This document shows, one piece after another, positions 44,537 to 54,032 of a stretch of 64,000 bases of DNA. The stretch spans positions 59,571 through 123,570 of the forward strand of contig CANQUE010000002.1 in the NCBI GenBank assembly GCA_947626905.1, written 5' to 3'. Position numbers and translations under genes: made by a program. Each line of letters opens with the position of its first letter. Position 1 is the first letter of the stretch. A model generated the notes under the pieces. That model saw only the letters and a list, made by a program, of their open reading frames with translations. It made no database searches and was not told the origin of the DNA. This DNA is from an uncultured Oscillospiraceae bacterium. Lineage in GTDB: Bacteria; Bacillota; Clostridia; Oscillospirales; Oscillospiraceae.

Positions 44537-46561
44537 TCACGTACTCACCAGCTTATAATAGGTCCGGGCGGTGAGGGCGTACACCACCGCGTACAGCGCC
44601 GCGAACGCCCCGAAAGAGCCCACCACGCACCACAGGTAAAACTCCGTGCTCATCAGGTTGAACAGCGCCATCACCCGGTTGAGGATGGGGAAGGCGAAGC
44701 CGGTGTGCACCCCCGCCGTCACCAGAGGCATGAAGAACACGATCAGCACCTGCTCGTGGATGGTCCGCTTCACCTCCTGCCGGCTCATGCCCACCTTCTG
44801 CATGATCTGGAACCGCTCCCGGTCGTCCCGGCCCTCGCTCATCTGCTTGTAATAGATGATGAGGATGGCCGCCATGGTGAACAGCAGTCCCAAAAACATG
44901 CCCAGGAAGAAGAGGCTGCCGTACAAGCTCACGAAGTCCTGCCGCTCCCAGGCCCGGCACTCGTAGGTTCCCTCCGGGTCCACAGCGTCGTCCCCGCTGG
45001 CCTTCTCCCATGCCGCCCGGATGGCCAGCCGGGCGTTCAGCGCCGTCTCGTCGTCATGGCCGGGCACATCGAAGCCGTAGAACCGGCGCAGCCGGTAGCC
45101 CTCCTCCTGCTGCATCTCGGGCTCCAACACGCCCATCTGCGCGCTTACGGCAGCGTTGATGCGCGCCAGCTCGTCCAGGTCAGGCACCACGATATACCAA
45201 GTGCTGGTGAGGTTGGGGGTCAGATTGCCGTACTTCACCGCGGAGTCCACCTGTTCTTTGATGGTATAAGTCCTGTCCAGCAGCGCCAGGGTGTCCGCCG
45301 TATAATCCGCCCGCTCCACCTTGAGCAGGATCTCGCCGGGGGCCAGGGTATAGTCCTGGCCAGTACAGCGGTTATAGTCGGCCAGGTCCGTCACCAGCAC
45401 GTCCGCCAGGCTGCTCTCCGTGTCCATGGTATAGTCCGTGGTGACCGCCAGCCCCTCGGGCCGCCGGTAGGCGGCGAAGGTGATGTAATCGTATTCCACC
45501 TCGTCCGCCGCTGGGATGCCCGCGTCCGCTACCGCCTTTTTGACCATTTCAATGGTCGCAGGATCGCTGCGGGAGATGTTCACATCATAGGGATAGCGCT
45601 CCTTCAGGGCCGTATCCATGCCCAGCATGAGGCAGCTGGTGCCGGACACCATCACCAGTACCATGGTGCTGAGGATGCAGATGTTGGCCAAGCCCACCGC
45701 GTTCTGCTTCATCCGGTACATCATGCCGGACACGGCGGTGAAGTGCCGGGTCTGATAGTAATAGCGCTTGTTGGCCCGCATGGCCTTCAAAATGGCGATG
45801 CTCCCGGCGGTGAACAGTAGGTATGTGCCGATGATCACCAGCACCACCGCCACGAAGAACAGAAATATGGCCTGGAGCACGTCGGTGGTGGTAATGGCGA
45901 TGTAGTATCCCGCCCCCAGGCATGCCGCTCCCACCAGCGCCAGCAGCCACTTGGCCTTGGGCTCCCGCTCGCCAGCGTGCTCGGCCTGCAAAAGCTCCAC
46001 CGGCCGGGCCACGTACACCTGCCGGACGCTGTAGAGGAAGACGAGCAGGAAAATGGCCGCGAAAAGGGCAGCCGTCACGCCGATGACCGTCAGCAGCAGC
46101 CGGGGCCCGGCAAAAAAGCCCATAGGCGCCGGCATGCCCAGAAGCTTCGCCACCACCAGAAGCATCAGTTTGGTCAGCGCCGCGCCCAGCACCAGCCCCA
46201 GACCCAGACTGACCAGGGCCATATAGAATGTTTCCAGTCCGATCACCCGGGCCAGATGCTTTTTCTCCAGCCCCAGCACGTTGAAAAGTCCGAATTCCCG
46301 CTTGCGCCGCTTGATGAGAAAGCTGTTGGTGTAAAAGATGAAGATCACAGCGAACAGCCCCACCACGATCACTCCGTAACGGATGACGAGCTGGATGGTG
46401 GTGGCCCCGGTCATGGACTGCAGGCTGGGACTGACCGACAGCATCAGGATGATAAAGAACATGCACACCGTCAGCACGCAGGCCAGCATGTAGGGGCCGT
46501 AGGAGCGGATGTTCTTTTGCAGGTTCTGCCGGGCCAGCCGGGCATAAAAACGCTTATTCAT
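44537..46561 (-). CDS. BceB-type ABC transporter permease
   Basis: A 674-residue FtsX-like permease with about 10 membrane segments and a large extracytoplasmic domain (about residues 300-515) between TM7 and TM8, the hallmark of antimicrobial-peptide detoxification transporters. The N-terminus MNKRFYARLARQNLQKNIR is typical. It senses and frees lipid II-cycle intermediates from bacitracin-like peptides together with the ATPase, and signals to the histidine kinase. The ATG at 46559-46561 overlaps the ATPase gene by 8 bases. Confidence 0.92.
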   Translation of the reverse strand: MNKRFYARLARQNLQKNIRSYGPYMLACVLTVCMFFIILMLSVSPSLQSMTGATTIQLVIRYGVIVVGLFAVIFIFYTNSFLIKRRKREFGLFNVLGLEKKHLARVIGLETFYMALVSLGLGLVLGAALTKLMLLVVAKLLGMPAPMGFFAGPRLLLTVIGVTAALFAAIFLLVFLYSVRQVYVARPVELLQAEHAGEREPKAKWLLALVGAACLGAGYYIAITTTDVLQAIFLFFVAVVLVIIGTYLLFTAGSIAILKAMRANKRYYYQTRHFTAVSGMMYRMKQNAVGLANICILSTMVLVMVSGTSCLMLGMDTALKERYPYDVNISRSDPATIEMVKKAVADAGIPAADEVEYDYITFAAYRRPEGLAVTTDYTMDTESSLADVLVTDLADYNRCTGQDYTLAPGEILLKVERADYTADTLALLDRTYTIKEQVDSAVKYGNLTPNLTSTWYIVVPDLDELARINAAVSAQMGVLEPEMQQEEGYRLRRFYGFDVPGHDDETALNARLAIRAAWEKASGDDAVDPEGTYECRAWERQDFVSLYGSLFFLGMFLGLLFTMAAILIIYYKQMSEGRDDRERFQIMQKVGMSRQEVKRTIHEQVLIVFFMPLVTAGVHTGFAFPILNRVMALFNLMSTEFYLWCVVGSFGAFAALYAVVYALTARTYYKLVST

Positions 46562-47321
46562 GCCCGTCCCCTCCCGTGGCCAGCAGGGTAAGGGTGTCGG
46601 CAATCTTCTGGTACATCTGCTCGTTGGTGGCCCCGCCCCGGTAGATTTGGTGGAACAGCTCCCCGTCCTTGATGAAGATCACCCGCCCGGCGTGGCTGGC
46701 GGCCTTGGTGGAGTGGGTGACCATGAGGATGGTCTGCCCCTCCCGGTTCAGGGACGCGAACAGATCCATCAGCGCGTCGGAGCTCTTGGAGTCCAGCGCC
46801 CCCGTGGGCTCGTCCGCCAAGAGCAGCTTCGGCTGGGTGATCACCGCCCGGGCCACCGCCGCCCGCTGCTTCTGTCCGCCGGAGACCTCGTAAGGATACT
46901 TGGTCAGCACGTCGGTGATGCCCATGCGCTGGGCGATGGGCTGCAGCCGCTTGGCCATCTCCACATAGCCCATGCCCCCCAGCACCAGCGGCAGGAAGAT
47001 ATTGTCCCGCAGATTGAACGTATCCAGCAGGTTGAAGTCCTGGAACACGAAGCCCAGGCTCTCCCGGCGAAAAGCGGCCAGCTCGCTCTCTTTGACGGCC
47101 GTCAGGTCCTTGCCCTGCAGATATACCTGCCCGGAGGTTGGTCTGTCAAAAGCGGCCAGGATATTGAGAAGCGTCGTCTTCCCGGAGCCGGACTCGCCCA
47201 TGATGGCCACATACTCCCCCTGCTCCACGCCGAAGGACACGTTGTTAAGCGCCCGCACCTGGTTGCCTCCGAACCGGCCGGTATAGACCTTCCCCAGATT
47301 CTCCACTGTCAAAATCGTCAT
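46554..47321 (-). CDS. BceA-type ABC transporter ATPase
   Basis: A 255-residue MacB/LolD-like ATPase. Walker A is MGESGSGKTTLLN (residues about 40-52), the Q-loop FVFQDFNLLD, signature VSGGQKQRAAVARA near 142 and Walker B LLLADEPTGALD near 165. It drives the overlapping BceB permease. Upstream is a palindrome fitting the binding site of the cognate response regulator, so the transporter should be induced by peptide stress. Confidence 0.95.
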   Translation of the reverse strand: MTILTVENLGKVYTGRFGGNQVRALNNVSFGVEQGEYVAIMGESGSGKTTLLNILAAFDRPTSGQVYLQGKDLTAVKESELAAFRRESLGFVFQDFNLLDTFNLRDNIFLPLVLGGMGYVEMAKRLQPIAQRMGITDVLTKYPYEVSGGQKQRAAVARAVITQPKLLLADEPTGALDSKSSDALMDLFASLNREGQTILMVTHSTKAASHAGRVIFIKDGELFHQIYRGGATNEQMYQKIADTLTLLATGGDGHE

Positions 47322-47347
47322 GCGACACGACCTCCTTTTATGCCCCC

Positions 47348-47422
47348 ATCATAGCAGGATATCCGGGGCGCCGAAATCGAATCGCGTGACATTTCAGCCC
47401 CCGGATATGACAAATTTGTAAG
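47348..47422 (-). promoter_or_regulatory. bceA promoter with BceR/GraR-type operator
   Basis: On the minus strand, TTACAAATTTGTCA (47408-47421) contains the perfect palindrome ACAAATTTGT known from GraR/BceR-type sites. A second half-site, AATGTCAC, lies nearby (about 47386-47393). TATGAT (47348-47353) is a plausible -10 without a good -35, as expected for an activated promoter. Confidence 0.7.
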
Positions 47423-47430
47423 GCCCGGCC

Positions 47431-48426
47431 TCACTCCACTTCCAGCGGATCGGAATGTAGGTCCAGATAAAACGTGCTGCCCTCTCCCGGCGCAGACTCC
47501 GCCCAGAGCCGGTGGTGCAGCTTCTCCGCCGCCCGGCGGCACAGGTACAGCCCCAGCCCCGTGGCGGATCTGTCCGTCCGGCCGTTGTAGCCGGTGAATC
47601 CCTTTTCAAAGATCCGGGGCAGATCGTCGGCGGCCACGCCTATGCCCGTGTCCGTGATGCGCACCACCGGCCCCGGCGACACCGCCACGGTGACAGACCC
47701 GGCGGCGGTGTATTTCACGGCGTTGTCCAAAAGCTGCTCCAAAATGAAGCCCAGCCACTTTTCGTCGGTGAGCGCCCGCTCCCCGGTGCCGTCATAGCGC
47801 AGCGTCAGCCGCTTCATCACAAACTGGGGCGCGTACTTGCGCACGGCCTGGCGGATGATGTCGTCCAGCGGATACATCCGGATCAGCAGATCGCCGCTCC
47901 CCTCGCCCAACCGCAGATAGTTCAGGGCCATATCCGCGTACTGCCGCACCCGGAACAGCTCCCCCTCCAGCGCCCGGTGCTCCGGGGTATCCTCCCCCTG
48001 GAGCGTCATGTGCATGACGGCGATGGGCGTTTTGATCTGGTGGACCCAGGCGGTGAACCAATCCAGATTCTCCGCCCGCTCCCGGGCGGAACCGCTCACC
48101 GCCGCCCGGTACGCCCCGCTCATCTTTTCCGCCATGGCCCGAAAGTCTTCCTCGCCGGGGGCAGCGGCCTCCGGCAGGGGCTCCGCCCGCTCCGGCAGGC
48201 TCGCCAGCGCCGCCCGCCGGAGCATATGCTCCCGGCGGTAGCGCCAATATCCCGCCCCGATCAGCCCGGCCCCCGCCAGCGCGCACAATCCGGCGGCGTA
48301 CAGCACCGGCTCTTCGTCCAGGCCGTACAGGAAAAACACGCCCGCAAAGATGGCCGTGAACAGCGCCAGCGCCGCCGCGACCCGCCATTTGGCCCGCAGG
48401 TAGTGGAAAAAGCCCGCCTGTTCCAT
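47431..48426 (-). CDS. BceS-type sensor histidine kinase
   Basis: A 331-residue kinase with two N-terminal transmembrane helices (about residues 12-58) and almost no extracellular loop, the intramembrane-sensing type that relies on the BceB transporter for input. The phosphorylated His is in WVHQIKTPIAVMHM (about 128), the N box in LLDNAVKYTAAG, and G boxes in ITDTGIGVAADDLPRIF and TGLGLYLCRRAAEKL. It follows the response regulator gene by 4 bases. Confidence 0.93.
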   Translation of the reverse strand: MEQAGFFHYLRAKWRVAAALALFTAIFAGVFFLYGLDEEPVLYAAGLCALAGAGLIGAGYWRYRREHMLRRAALASLPERAEPLPEAAAPGEEDFRAMAEKMSGAYRAAVSGSARERAENLDWFTAWVHQIKTPIAVMHMTLQGEDTPEHRALEGELFRVRQYADMALNYLRLGEGSGDLLIRMYPLDDIIRQAVRKYAPQFVMKRLTLRYDGTGERALTDEKWLGFILEQLLDNAVKYTAAGSVTVAVSPGPVVRITDTGIGVAADDLPRIFEKGFTGYNGRTDRSATGLGLYLCRRAAEKLHHRLWAESAPGEGSTFYLDLHSDPLEVE

Positions 48427-48430
48427 TCTC

Positions 48431-49105
48431 TCACCCCACGATATAGCCCGCGCCCACCCGGGTAACGATGAAATCCTGCACGCCCGCGTCCTCCAGTTTT
48501 TTCCGCAGCCGGGTCACGTTCACCGTGAGGGTATTCTCCTCCACGTAGCTGTCCTGCTGCCACAGGCGGGTCATCAGCGTATCCCGGCTGACCACCTTTC
48601 CCCGGTTCTCCATGAGAGTCTGCAAAATGCGAAACTCGTTTTTCGTCAGCTCCACCCGCCGGCCCTCATAGCTGAGGCTGGCGTCGTTCAGGTTCAGCAC
48701 CACGCCCCTGTGCTCCAGCACCGGGGTCTTGCCGCTCATGTCATAGGTCCGGCGCAGCACCGCCTGGATCTTGGCCATCATCACCTCCAGATCCACCGGC
48801 TTGGGCAGAAAATCGTCCCCGCCCATGGTCATGGCCATGACGATGTTCATATTGTCCGACGCGGAGGAGATGAACACCACCGGCACCGAGGACACGGCCC
48901 GGATCTGCTCGCACCAGTGATAGCCGTTAAAAAACGGCAGCGCGATGTCCATCAGCACCAGATGGGGGTCGAAGGCGGCGAACTCTCCTATGACATTGCG
49001 AAAATCCCGGACCGGCCGGGCATCCATGCCCCAAGCGCCCAGCTGTTTTTCCATGGCCGCGGCCATGGCGGCGTCGTCCTCCACGATCAGCACTTTATAG
49101 GTCAT
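48431..49105 (-). CDS. BceR-type response regulator
   Basis: A 224-residue OmpR/PhoB-family regulator. The receiver domain has the acidic pair EDD near residue 8, the phosphorylated Asp in HLVLMDIALPFFNG (about 52) and the conserved Lys in DFLPKPVDLE. The C-terminal winged helix (about 130-222) contains ELTKNEFRILQTLMENRG and NTLTVNVTRLRKKLED. It should activate bceA through the palindrome at 47408-47421. Start ATG 49103-49105 follows AAAGGAGCGG. Confidence 0.94.
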   Translation of the reverse strand: MTYKVLIVEDDAAMAAAMEKQLGAWGMDARPVRDFRNVIGEFAAFDPHLVLMDIALPFFNGYHWCEQIRAVSSVPVVFISSASDNMNIVMAMTMGGDDFLPKPVDLEVMMAKIQAVLRRTYDMSGKTPVLEHRGVVLNLNDASLSYEGRRVELTKNEFRILQTLMENRGKVVSRDTLMTRLWQQDSYVEENTLTVNVTRLRKKLEDAGVQDFIVTRVGAGYIVG

Positions 49106-49140
49106 CGCCCGCCGCTCCTTTCCGCCATCGTTCTTCGGAT

Positions 49141-49169
49141 ACTTTACCACACCCATACCCATCCGTCAA
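49141..49169 (-). promoter_or_regulatory. Promoter for bceRS
   Basis: Minus strand TTGACG (49164-49169), 17 bases, TAAAGT (49141-49146). Confidence 0.65.
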
Positions 49170-49181
49170 ATGACATGGAAA

Positions 49182-49206
49182 AGCGGCCCGGTCTGTCCGG
49201 GCCGCT
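49182..49206 (-). terminator. Terminator of the M16C peptidase gene
   Basis: AGCGGCCCGG and CCGGGCCGCT around a 5-base loop, then TTTTCC on the minus strand, 15 bases after the stop. Confidence 0.82.
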
Positions 49207-49220
49207 CTCCTGACCGGCGG

Positions 49221-52115
49221 TTATTGCACGCTCTCCACGCTGTCCAGCCCGTCGCAGGCGTCCACCACGGCTTTTCCGCCTATGACGCACACCCGCTCCT
49301 GGGCGCAGACCCGGTCCAGCACATGGCTGTATCCCACCAGCTCCTCGGCGGTGGTATCCAATATCTGCTGCCGCTCCCGCTGCAGATCCGCGCCGCTCTG
49401 TCCGCTCAGGTACAGCGACGCGCCCCGGAGCCCCTCCATGCGGGGGGTGAGCAGCGGCTCGGTGGCCGCCACCGTGCTGATGATATACTTGTCCAGCCGC
49501 TCTCCGCTCCCGCATATCCGGCGCAGCTCCGCGCCCGCGCCGTCAAAGGTCTTCAGGGTATTGGCCGGGCTGGGATCCCGGTAGCTGGAGAAGGCCACGT
49601 CCCCGTCCGGCCGCACAGACAGGGCCACGCCGTAAGCGCCGCCCTTCACCCGCACGGCGTTCCAGAGGTAGCCATAGGTGAGCATCTGCCCGGCCACCCG
49701 GCCGGCGCCGCAATAAGCGCCGTCCAGCGCCGTGGCGTTGGAGGCCTTGGCGGCAAAGCCGATCTGGGCGGGGATGACAAAGCCCTCCCGCTTGGCGGGG
49801 GCCAGGGGATACCGGACCGCCGGACCCTGAGAGCCCCGGCCCAGCGCGCCCAGCACCGCGGCCACGAAGCCGTCGTCCCGGGGCCCGGTGACGGACAGGC
49901 TCACCCGCTCCCGGACGAAGATCTCCCTGGCCAGCGCCGCCAGGTCCCGACACAGGGCCTCCCCCTCCTCGGCAAAGGCCTTGTCCGCCCGCTGCAGCCA
50001 GCGCAGCAGGGTGAGGCCCTGCATGGCCTCGTTCACCGCGCCCTTGGCGGAGCACCCCGCGCCGGCCCGCATGGCGGCATAGGAGTTGCCGCTCATGGCC
50101 ACCGCCTGCTCCATGCCCAGCCGTTCCTGGCGCAGGATGTTGTAGATATACCCGGTATCGTCCATCCGGGAACCGGTGAGGATCTCCCCCAGCAGCCGGA
50201 CGGCGTCCGCCTTGTGGTCCTCCAGCAGGGATACGCTCACCAGCAGATAGGGCGTGGCCTGCTCCCACTGGCCCGGCCGGGCCAGCACCGTCTGGCCGGC
50301 GGAGAAGCGGCCCAGATTTCCCTCGATCTCATCCCGCAGCGCCAGCACGGAGTACCGCTCCGTGGCCACCTGCCCCAGCAGCTCCGCCAAAAAGCTGGCC
50401 GCCGGAAGTTTCTCCAGAGGCATGTCCCCCAAGGAGAAATACAGGTCGAGATAGGTGATCCCTCCGGTCTGGCAAGGCTGGTTCAGCACGGTCGTACCCT
50501 CCGCCGTTTCCGCCTCCAGTGCCAAAGACGCGCCCTGCCGGGGGATGTCGGACAGCGCCAGCACGGGCAGGCTGGCCAGCTGCTCCGGCGTGTCGGACCG
50601 GCTCTGCCGGGCCCGCAGAGCCTGGAAATCCGCCATGACCTTTTCGATCCGGCCGCTGTCCCATCCGGCCTTGATCTGGGCCAGCCGGGCGGCCTCCCGG
50701 GCCCGCTTCTTCTCTCCCAGAGTCTTGTCCGGCAGCATCAGAAGCCTCGCCCGGTGAGGATTGTCCAAAAGGGTCTGGCGCAGGAAGGTCTCGAACCAGC
50801 CGGCGTCGATCTTCTCCCGCAGGGAGCGGAAGACGTCCTCATAGCTGAATTTCTGCGCCGGGTCGCCGCCGTACAGCCAGCTCTCCAGCGCGGTGATGGC
50901 GTACACCAATCCCCGGGGCATCCCGCCGAAGTCCTTCTCCCGGGTGGTGAATTCCAGGCGGTTGAGGATGCTGTGCAGGCGCTTGTGGTCAAGGCCCTTG
51001 TCCGCCAGATCCGCCAGCGTCCGCTCCACCAGAGCCCAGATCTGCTCCTTTTTCGCCGGGTCCGTATTGCGGATCACCAGCATGGCGCAGAGCTGAGCGA
51101 TGCCGTCGTCGCTCACGAAGGCCACGTCCTCCGCCAGACCCGCGTCCAGCAGCGCCTTTGTCAGCGGCGACTCGTTGGTGCCGGTCAGAGCCGAGGTAAG
51201 CACGGAAAAGGCCAGGCTCTTCTCCGTTTCCGACCAATCCCCGAACACCCATCCGCCGGCCAGGATGGCCTTGTTGGCCTCATCCTCCTCCGGGCCGATC
51301 TCATAGGCGCATGTGCGCTCCGCCGGGGCCACCGGCGCCTGCAGGGGGATATCCGCTTGCGGATCGATCCGCTCATAGGGGGCCAGGAAGCTGTCCAGCT
51401 TCGCCAGCACACTGTTCAGGTCCACCTGTCCGTCCAGGCAGATATAGCTGTTGGAGGGGTGATAAAACCGCCGGTGGCTGGCCAAATAGTTTTCATAGGT
51501 CAGCTCCGGGATGTGCTCCGGGTGGCCGCCGGAAGAGAAGCGGTAGCAGTTATCCGGGAAGAGCATGGCCCCCAGCTCATCGTACAGCACCGTGTTGGAG
51601 GAGGCGAAAGCGCCCTTCATCTCGTTGTAGACCACGCCGTTCCAGCGCAGCTCTCCCTCCGGGCTGTCCAGCTCATAATGCCAGCCCTCCTGCAAAAAGG
51701 CGTGGGGGTCCCGAAGGCTCACCGGGTGGAGCACCGCGTCCATGTACACGTCGATCAGATTGAGAAGATCCTGCCGGTTCCGGCTGGATACCGGGTACAT
51801 GGTCTTGTCCGAGAAGGTCATGGCGTTGAGGAACGTGGCCATGGAGCTTTTCAGCAGCTCCACGAAGGGCTCCTTCACCGGGTACTTCTCCGAGCCGTTC
51901 AGCACGGAATGCTCCAGAATATGGAACACGCCGGTGCTGTCCTGGGGGATGGTCTTGAAGGCGATGGAGAAGGTCATGTTGTCGTCGGGCCTGTCCAGCC
52001 AGATCAGGTCCGCTCCGTTTTTCTCGTACTCCATCCGCCACAGGGTGGCCCCGATCTCCGGAAGGGGCTGGGAATAGCGCACCCGAAAGCCGTGGATGCA
52101 TTCGCCGGTGTTCAT
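49221..52115 (-). CDS. M16C insulinase-family metallopeptidase (PreP-like)
   Basis: A 964-residue clamshell peptidase made of four homologous domains. The inverted zinc motif is FHILEHSVLNGS (HxxEH, about residues 61-65), with the remote Glu in the segment after AVVYNEMKGAFAS near 165, and KEPFVELLKSSMATFLNAMTF in between. No signal peptide, so it probably degrades peptides in the cytosol, as in other clostridial PreP-like enzymes. The Arg/Tyr substrate-clasping pair of the C-terminal half is suggested by GGAYG near 825. Monocistronic, with a clear promoter and terminator. Confidence 0.93.
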   Translation of the reverse strand: MNTGECIHGFRVRYSQPLPEIGATLWRMEYEKNGADLIWLDRPDDNMTFSIAFKTIPQDSTGVFHILEHSVLNGSEKYPVKEPFVELLKSSMATFLNAMTFSDKTMYPVSSRNRQDLLNLIDVYMDAVLHPVSLRDPHAFLQEGWHYELDSPEGELRWNGVVYNEMKGAFASSNTVLYDELGAMLFPDNCYRFSSGGHPEHIPELTYENYLASHRRFYHPSNSYICLDGQVDLNSVLAKLDSFLAPYERIDPQADIPLQAPVAPAERTCAYEIGPEEDEANKAILAGGWVFGDWSETEKSLAFSVLTSALTGTNESPLTKALLDAGLAEDVAFVSDDGIAQLCAMLVIRNTDPAKKEQIWALVERTLADLADKGLDHKRLHSILNRLEFTTREKDFGGMPRGLVYAITALESWLYGGDPAQKFSYEDVFRSLREKIDAGWFETFLRQTLLDNPHRARLLMLPDKTLGEKKRAREAARLAQIKAGWDSGRIEKVMADFQALRARQSRSDTPEQLASLPVLALSDIPRQGASLALEAETAEGTTVLNQPCQTGGITYLDLYFSLGDMPLEKLPAASFLAELLGQVATERYSVLALRDEIEGNLGRFSAGQTVLARPGQWEQATPYLLVSVSLLEDHKADAVRLLGEILTGSRMDDTGYIYNILRQERLGMEQAVAMSGNSYAAMRAGAGCSAKGAVNEAMQGLTLLRWLQRADKAFAEEGEALCRDLAALAREIFVRERVSLSVTGPRDDGFVAAVLGALGRGSQGPAVRYPLAPAKREGFVIPAQIGFAAKASNATALDGAYCGAGRVAGQMLTYGYLWNAVRVKGGAYGVALSVRPDGDVAFSSYRDPSPANTLKTFDGAGAELRRICGSGERLDKYIISTVAATEPLLTPRMEGLRGASLYLSGQSGADLQRERQQILDTTAEELVGYSHVLDRVCAQERVCVIGGKAVVDACDGLDSVESVQ

Positions 52116-52169
52116 GTTTCGTCCGTCCTTTCACCCGGTCCGCGCCGGCCCGGGAATGTTTTTTCTTTT

Positions 52170-52198
52170 ATCATATCACAATCGCCCCGGTTTCACAA
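52170..52198 (-). promoter_or_regulatory. Promoter for M16C peptidase
   Basis: Minus strand TTGTGA (52193-52198), 17 bases, TATGAT (52170-52175). Confidence 0.65.
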
Positions 52199-52211
52199 CG
52201 GCTCCGGCCGG

Positions 52212-52248
52212 CAAAAAAGAAAAGCCCCGGAGGCGGCGCCTCCGGGGC
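52212..52248 (-). terminator. Terminator of ppa
   Basis: GCCCCGGAGG and CCTCCGGGGC pair around CGGCG, followed on the minus strand by TTTTCTTTTTT. Confidence 0.9.
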
Positions 52249-52262
52249 GGATCGGAAATGCT

Positions 52263-52796
52263 TTACCGGCAGAACTTGTCCACATAGTCGGCGAAGGCCT
52301 TGCGGATGACCTCCAAGGCCTCCTCCCGACCGTGGGCGTTGTCCACCACGGACTCCTTTCCCGGCTCCAGGCTCTTATAGACGGTGAAGAAGTGCTGGAT
52401 CTCCCGGTGGATATGGGCCGGCAGGTCGTTCAGGTCCTTAAAGATGTTATACATCGGGTCCTCAAAGGGGATCGCCAGGATCTTGTCGTCCACCTTGCCG
52501 TTGTCCATCATGGTGATGAAGCCCACCGGATATACCCGTACCAGGCTCAGAGGCCGGATGGCCTCGCTGCACAGCACCAGCACGTCCAGGGGGTCCCCGT
52601 CGTCGGCGTAAGTGCGGGGAATAAAACCGTAGTTGGCGGGATAGTGGGTAGAGGTGTACAAAATGCGGTCCAAGCGCAGCGCGCCCGTCTCCTTGTCCAT
52701 CTCGTACTTGTTCTTCGACCCCTTCTCGATCTCGATCACCGCGAGAAAATCGTCCGGCTTCAGGCGGGCGGGGCGGATATCGTGCCAAAGATTCAT
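52263..52796 (-). CDS. ppa: Inorganic pyrophosphatase (family I)
   Basis: A 177-residue soluble enzyme that hydrolyses pyrophosphate to drive biosynthesis. Signature residues: EIEKGSKNKYEMDKETG (substrate binding), YPANYGFIPRTYADDGDPLDVLVL (the metal-binding DxDPxD block, about residues 55-78) and VDDKILAIPFEDP. Family I is usual in this size range. It has its own promoter and terminator. Confidence 0.96.
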   Translation of the reverse strand: MNLWHDIRPARLKPDDFLAVIEIEKGSKNKYEMDKETGALRLDRILYTSTHYPANYGFIPRTYADDGDPLDVLVLCSEAIRPLSLVRVYPVGFITMMDNGKVDDKILAIPFEDPMYNIFKDLNDLPAHIHREIQHFFTVYKSLEPGKESVVDNAHGREEALEVIRKAFADYVDKFCR

Positions 52797-52837
52797 ATGC
52801 GTCGTCTCCCTTCTGTCTGTCGCTGTGTTGAAATGTT

Positions 52838-52866
52838 ATTATACCGTATGCTGGGAAAAAATGCAA
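52838..52866 (-). promoter_or_regulatory. Promoter for ppa
   Basis: Minus strand TTGCAT (52861-52866), 17 bases, TATAAT (52838-52843). Confidence 0.75.
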
Positions 52867-52922
52867 GCCTGCCCAGGCGGCCCGGTCCGGCGGGAAAATT
52901 TTGCCGCGGCGGGCCCCGCCTC

Positions 52923-52951
52923 TTGCAACCGCTGGCGGAAATTGCTATAAT
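52923..52951 (+). promoter_or_regulatory. Promoter for BMP-type transporter operon
   Basis: TTGCAA (52923-52928), 17 bases, TATAAT (52946-52951). The leader of about 45 bases is too short for a purine riboswitch. Confidence 0.78.
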
Positions 52952-53003
52952 CGTCCCAAAGCGGCCAGAGGCCGCCACCAATGAGATTTGGGAGGAACAA
53001 AAC

Positions 53004-54014
53004 ATGAAGACGAAGATCCTGGCCCTGGTGCTGGCCGTCGTGATGGTGCTGTCCCTGGCCGCCTGCGGCGGCGGAAAGGACGCCGGCGGCGACGCAGAGA
53101 AGCTGACCGTGGCCCTGGTGGTGGCCGACAAGTTCGGCGACCGGTCCTTTTATGACTCCTCTAAAGCCGGCCTGGACAAGCTGGCAGCCGATTTCGGCGT
53201 CGAGCCGAAGACCATCGAGTGCAACGGCGAGAACCATGCCACCCAGATGCGCAACGCCGCCGACGTGGCCGACGTGGTGGTCTGCGTGGGCTGGGAATTC
53301 TATGACATCGAGACCATCGCCCCGGAGTATCCGGACGTGAAGTGGATCTGGATCGATAACGCCACCTCCGCCCCCGTGGAGAACGTGCTGAACATCACCT
53401 ACGCCCAGAACGAGGGTTCCTTCCTGGCCGGCTATATCGCCGCGGCCATGAGCCAGAGCGGCGTGATCGGCGCGGTGGGCGGCGAGGACGCGGACACCAT
53501 CAACGACTTCATCGTTGGCTATGAGCAGGGCGCCCAGTACTGGGCCGAGGCCCATGACGCGACCATCGACGTGATGCACAACTACGCCAACACCTACACC
53601 GATCCCGCCGTGGGCAAGGAGTGCGCCATCTCTCTGAACGACTCCGGCGCCGACGTGATCTTCCAGATCGCCTCCGCCACCGGCGACGGCGTGTTCGAGG
53701 CGGCCGCGGAAAAGGGCTTTTACGCCATCGGCGTGGACTCCGATCAGAAGTACATCAACGAGGACGTGATCATCTGCTCCATGAAAAAAGAGGTGGGCGA
53801 CTCCATCTATGACGCCATCTCCAAGCTGATCGGCGGCGACGCCTCCCTCTGGGGCACCACCTGGGTGGCGGACATGTCCACCGGCTACGTGGGCATCGGC
53901 TACGGCGAGGACGGCTCGGTCCAGCAGGTCCCCGACGAGCTGAAAGAAGAGGTGGCCGACATCGCGGAAGCCATCATCTCCGGCACGATCGTGGTGAACA
54001 CCACCCGCAGCTGA
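53004..54014 (+). CDS. BMP family ABC transporter substrate-binding lipoprotein
   Basis: A 336-residue lipoprotein (lipobox LSLAACGGGKD, Cys about residue 21) of the basic membrane protein family, whose studied members bind purine nucleosides for import. Recognisable parts are VALVVADKFGDRSFYDSSKAGLDKL, then GWEFYD, NITYAQNEGSFLAGYIAAAMS and FQIASATGDGVFEAAAEKGFYAIGVDSDQ. The ATG at 53004 follows GGGAGG; a very long upstream in-frame extension is an antisense artefact over the peptidase gene. It is the first gene of a four-gene importer operon. Confidence 0.92.
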   Translation: MKTKILALVLAVVMVLSLAACGGGKDAGGDAEKLTVALVVADKFGDRSFYDSSKAGLDKLAADFGVEPKTIECNGENHATQMRNAADVADVVVCVGWEFYDIETIAPEYPDVKWIWIDNATSAPVENVLNITYAQNEGSFLAGYIAAAMSQSGVIGAVGGEDADTINDFIVGYEQGAQYWAEAHDATIDVMHNYANTYTDPAVGKECAISLNDSGADVIFQIASATGDGVFEAAAEKGFYAIGVDSDQKYINEDVIICSMKKEVGDSIYDAISKLIGGDASLWGTTWVADMSTGYVGIGYGEDGSVQQVPDELKEEVADIAEAIISGTIVVNTTRS

Positions 54015-54032
54015 GGCACTGTCATACGAGAA

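Noticed and set aside
49170..54014. A 1614-codon open frame on the plus strand
   Set aside because: It is mostly antisense to the M16C peptidase and ppa genes in GC-rich DNA; only the last 337 codons, from ATG 53004 with its own promoter, are a real gene.
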